In this document: positions 63,964 through 64,000 of the stretch, piece after piece
Layout: each line of letters starts with the position of its first letter
Position numbering within the stretch: the stretch's first letter is position 1
Source: SZUA-36 sp963753105
Lineage (GTDB): Bacteria > Pseudomonadota > Gammaproteobacteria > Xanthomonadales > SZUA-36
Direction of reading: 5' to 3'
Assembly (NCBI GenBank): GCA_963753105.1
Contig: CAVWBD010000001.1
Span: forward strand, 1,220,704 to 1,284,703
DNA: 64,000 nucleotides
Notes under the pieces: generated by a model
Told to the model about the DNA's origin: nothing
The model's input: only the letters and a program-made list of their open reading frames with translations
Database searches by the model: none
Translations under genes and position numbers: made by a program

Positions 63964-63984
63964 GACCAGCCCCATGTGCCATTT

Positions 63985-64000
63985 ATTGTAGGGACCAGCT
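63985..64000. repeat. Left end of a further REP-like copy
   Basis: TGTAGGGACCAGCT at the window edge matches the start of the 61052 family apart from a missing GGA. The element is cut by the window end. Confidence 0.6.

Noticed and set aside
1..64000. tRNA, rRNA, integrase, prophage or complete insertion sequence
   Set aside because: I scanned for their usual signatures and saw none; only transposase-less palindromic elements are present.

Overview
The window looks like a chromosomal segment of a marine or sediment gammaproteobacterium, inferred from gene content: alginate catabolism, a Xanthomonas/Caulobacter-type TonB receptor, many c-type cytochromes, a three-subunit 2-oxoacid:ferredoxin oxidoreductase and REP-like palindromes. 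I found no rRNA, tRNA, CRISPR array, integrase or intact transposase gene. No closer taxonomic placement is justified from the sequence alone.

Layout. (1) 1-13423: an alginate utilisation locus with a heparinase II/III-fold lyase, a FadR-type regulator, a TonB-dependent receptor, a two-domain PL6 alginate lyase, KdgF, an SDR reductase, KDG kinase, an MFS transporter and a 3-hydroxyisobutyrate-dehydrogenase-family reductase. Together these take alginate from outer-membrane capture to 2-keto-3-deoxy-6-phosphogluconate; no KDPG aldolase is present here. (2) 13424-23398: a duplicated fragment of a chemotaxis gene, an acidic secreted protein built of nineteen 42-bp repeats, a DUF748 protein, a membrane/periplasmic module (TPR-like protein, secreted vWA protein, LolD/TagT-like ATPase, FtsX/TagS-like permease), then a CheC-like and CheY pair. 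(3) 23760-28158: an XRE-cupin regulator divergent from a NifX-like protein, small envelope proteins, a cytochrome c/beta-barrel protein and a GST. (4) 28354-35960: a divergent KamA-family aminomutase and an RpiR regulator facing a PcaI-PcaJ-PcaF-like set, a beta-amino-acid aminotransferase and an HMG-CoA-lyase-like enzyme. (5) 36018-42300: a 2-oxoacid oxidoreductase with a fused NAD(P)H/ferredoxin module, and two hexahaem cytochromes. (6) 42521-52851: an ADP-forming acyl-CoA synthetase, a PEP-synthase-like protein, glutamate dehydrogenase, malic enzyme and an OFA-family transporter. (7) 53161-60579: NfeD, a stomatin-like protein, a host-attachment-family protein, an alcohol dehydrogenase, a PAS-LuxR regulator, ThpR and a CNNM/CorC-like protein. 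(8) 60681-64000: four c-type cytochromes with REP-like repeats.

The most interesting part is region 4. The genes spell a plausible route in which an alpha-amino acid is converted to a beta-amino acid, transaminated to a beta-keto acid, activated with CoA and cleaved by thiolase. The aminomutase appears to have Arg where lysine 2,3-aminomutase has a substrate-binding Asp, and the CoA transferase and thiolase resemble 3-oxoadipate enzymes. An acidic substrate such as 2-aminoadipate or glutamate is therefore more likely than lysine. The second candidate is the kinase-less vWA/ABC module of region 2, which resembles part of the PpkA/TagTS system of type VI secretion without any T6SS gene nearby.

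About 45 apparent frameshifts interrupt otherwise well-conserved genes, with almost no in-frame nonsense codons. They are concentrated in 1-8796, 23990-34634 and 42900-60150, while 8847-23398, 34915-42300 and 60681-63890 are clean. I read most of them as indel errors in the assembly rather than gene decay, and give each broken gene as one feature spanning its frames.
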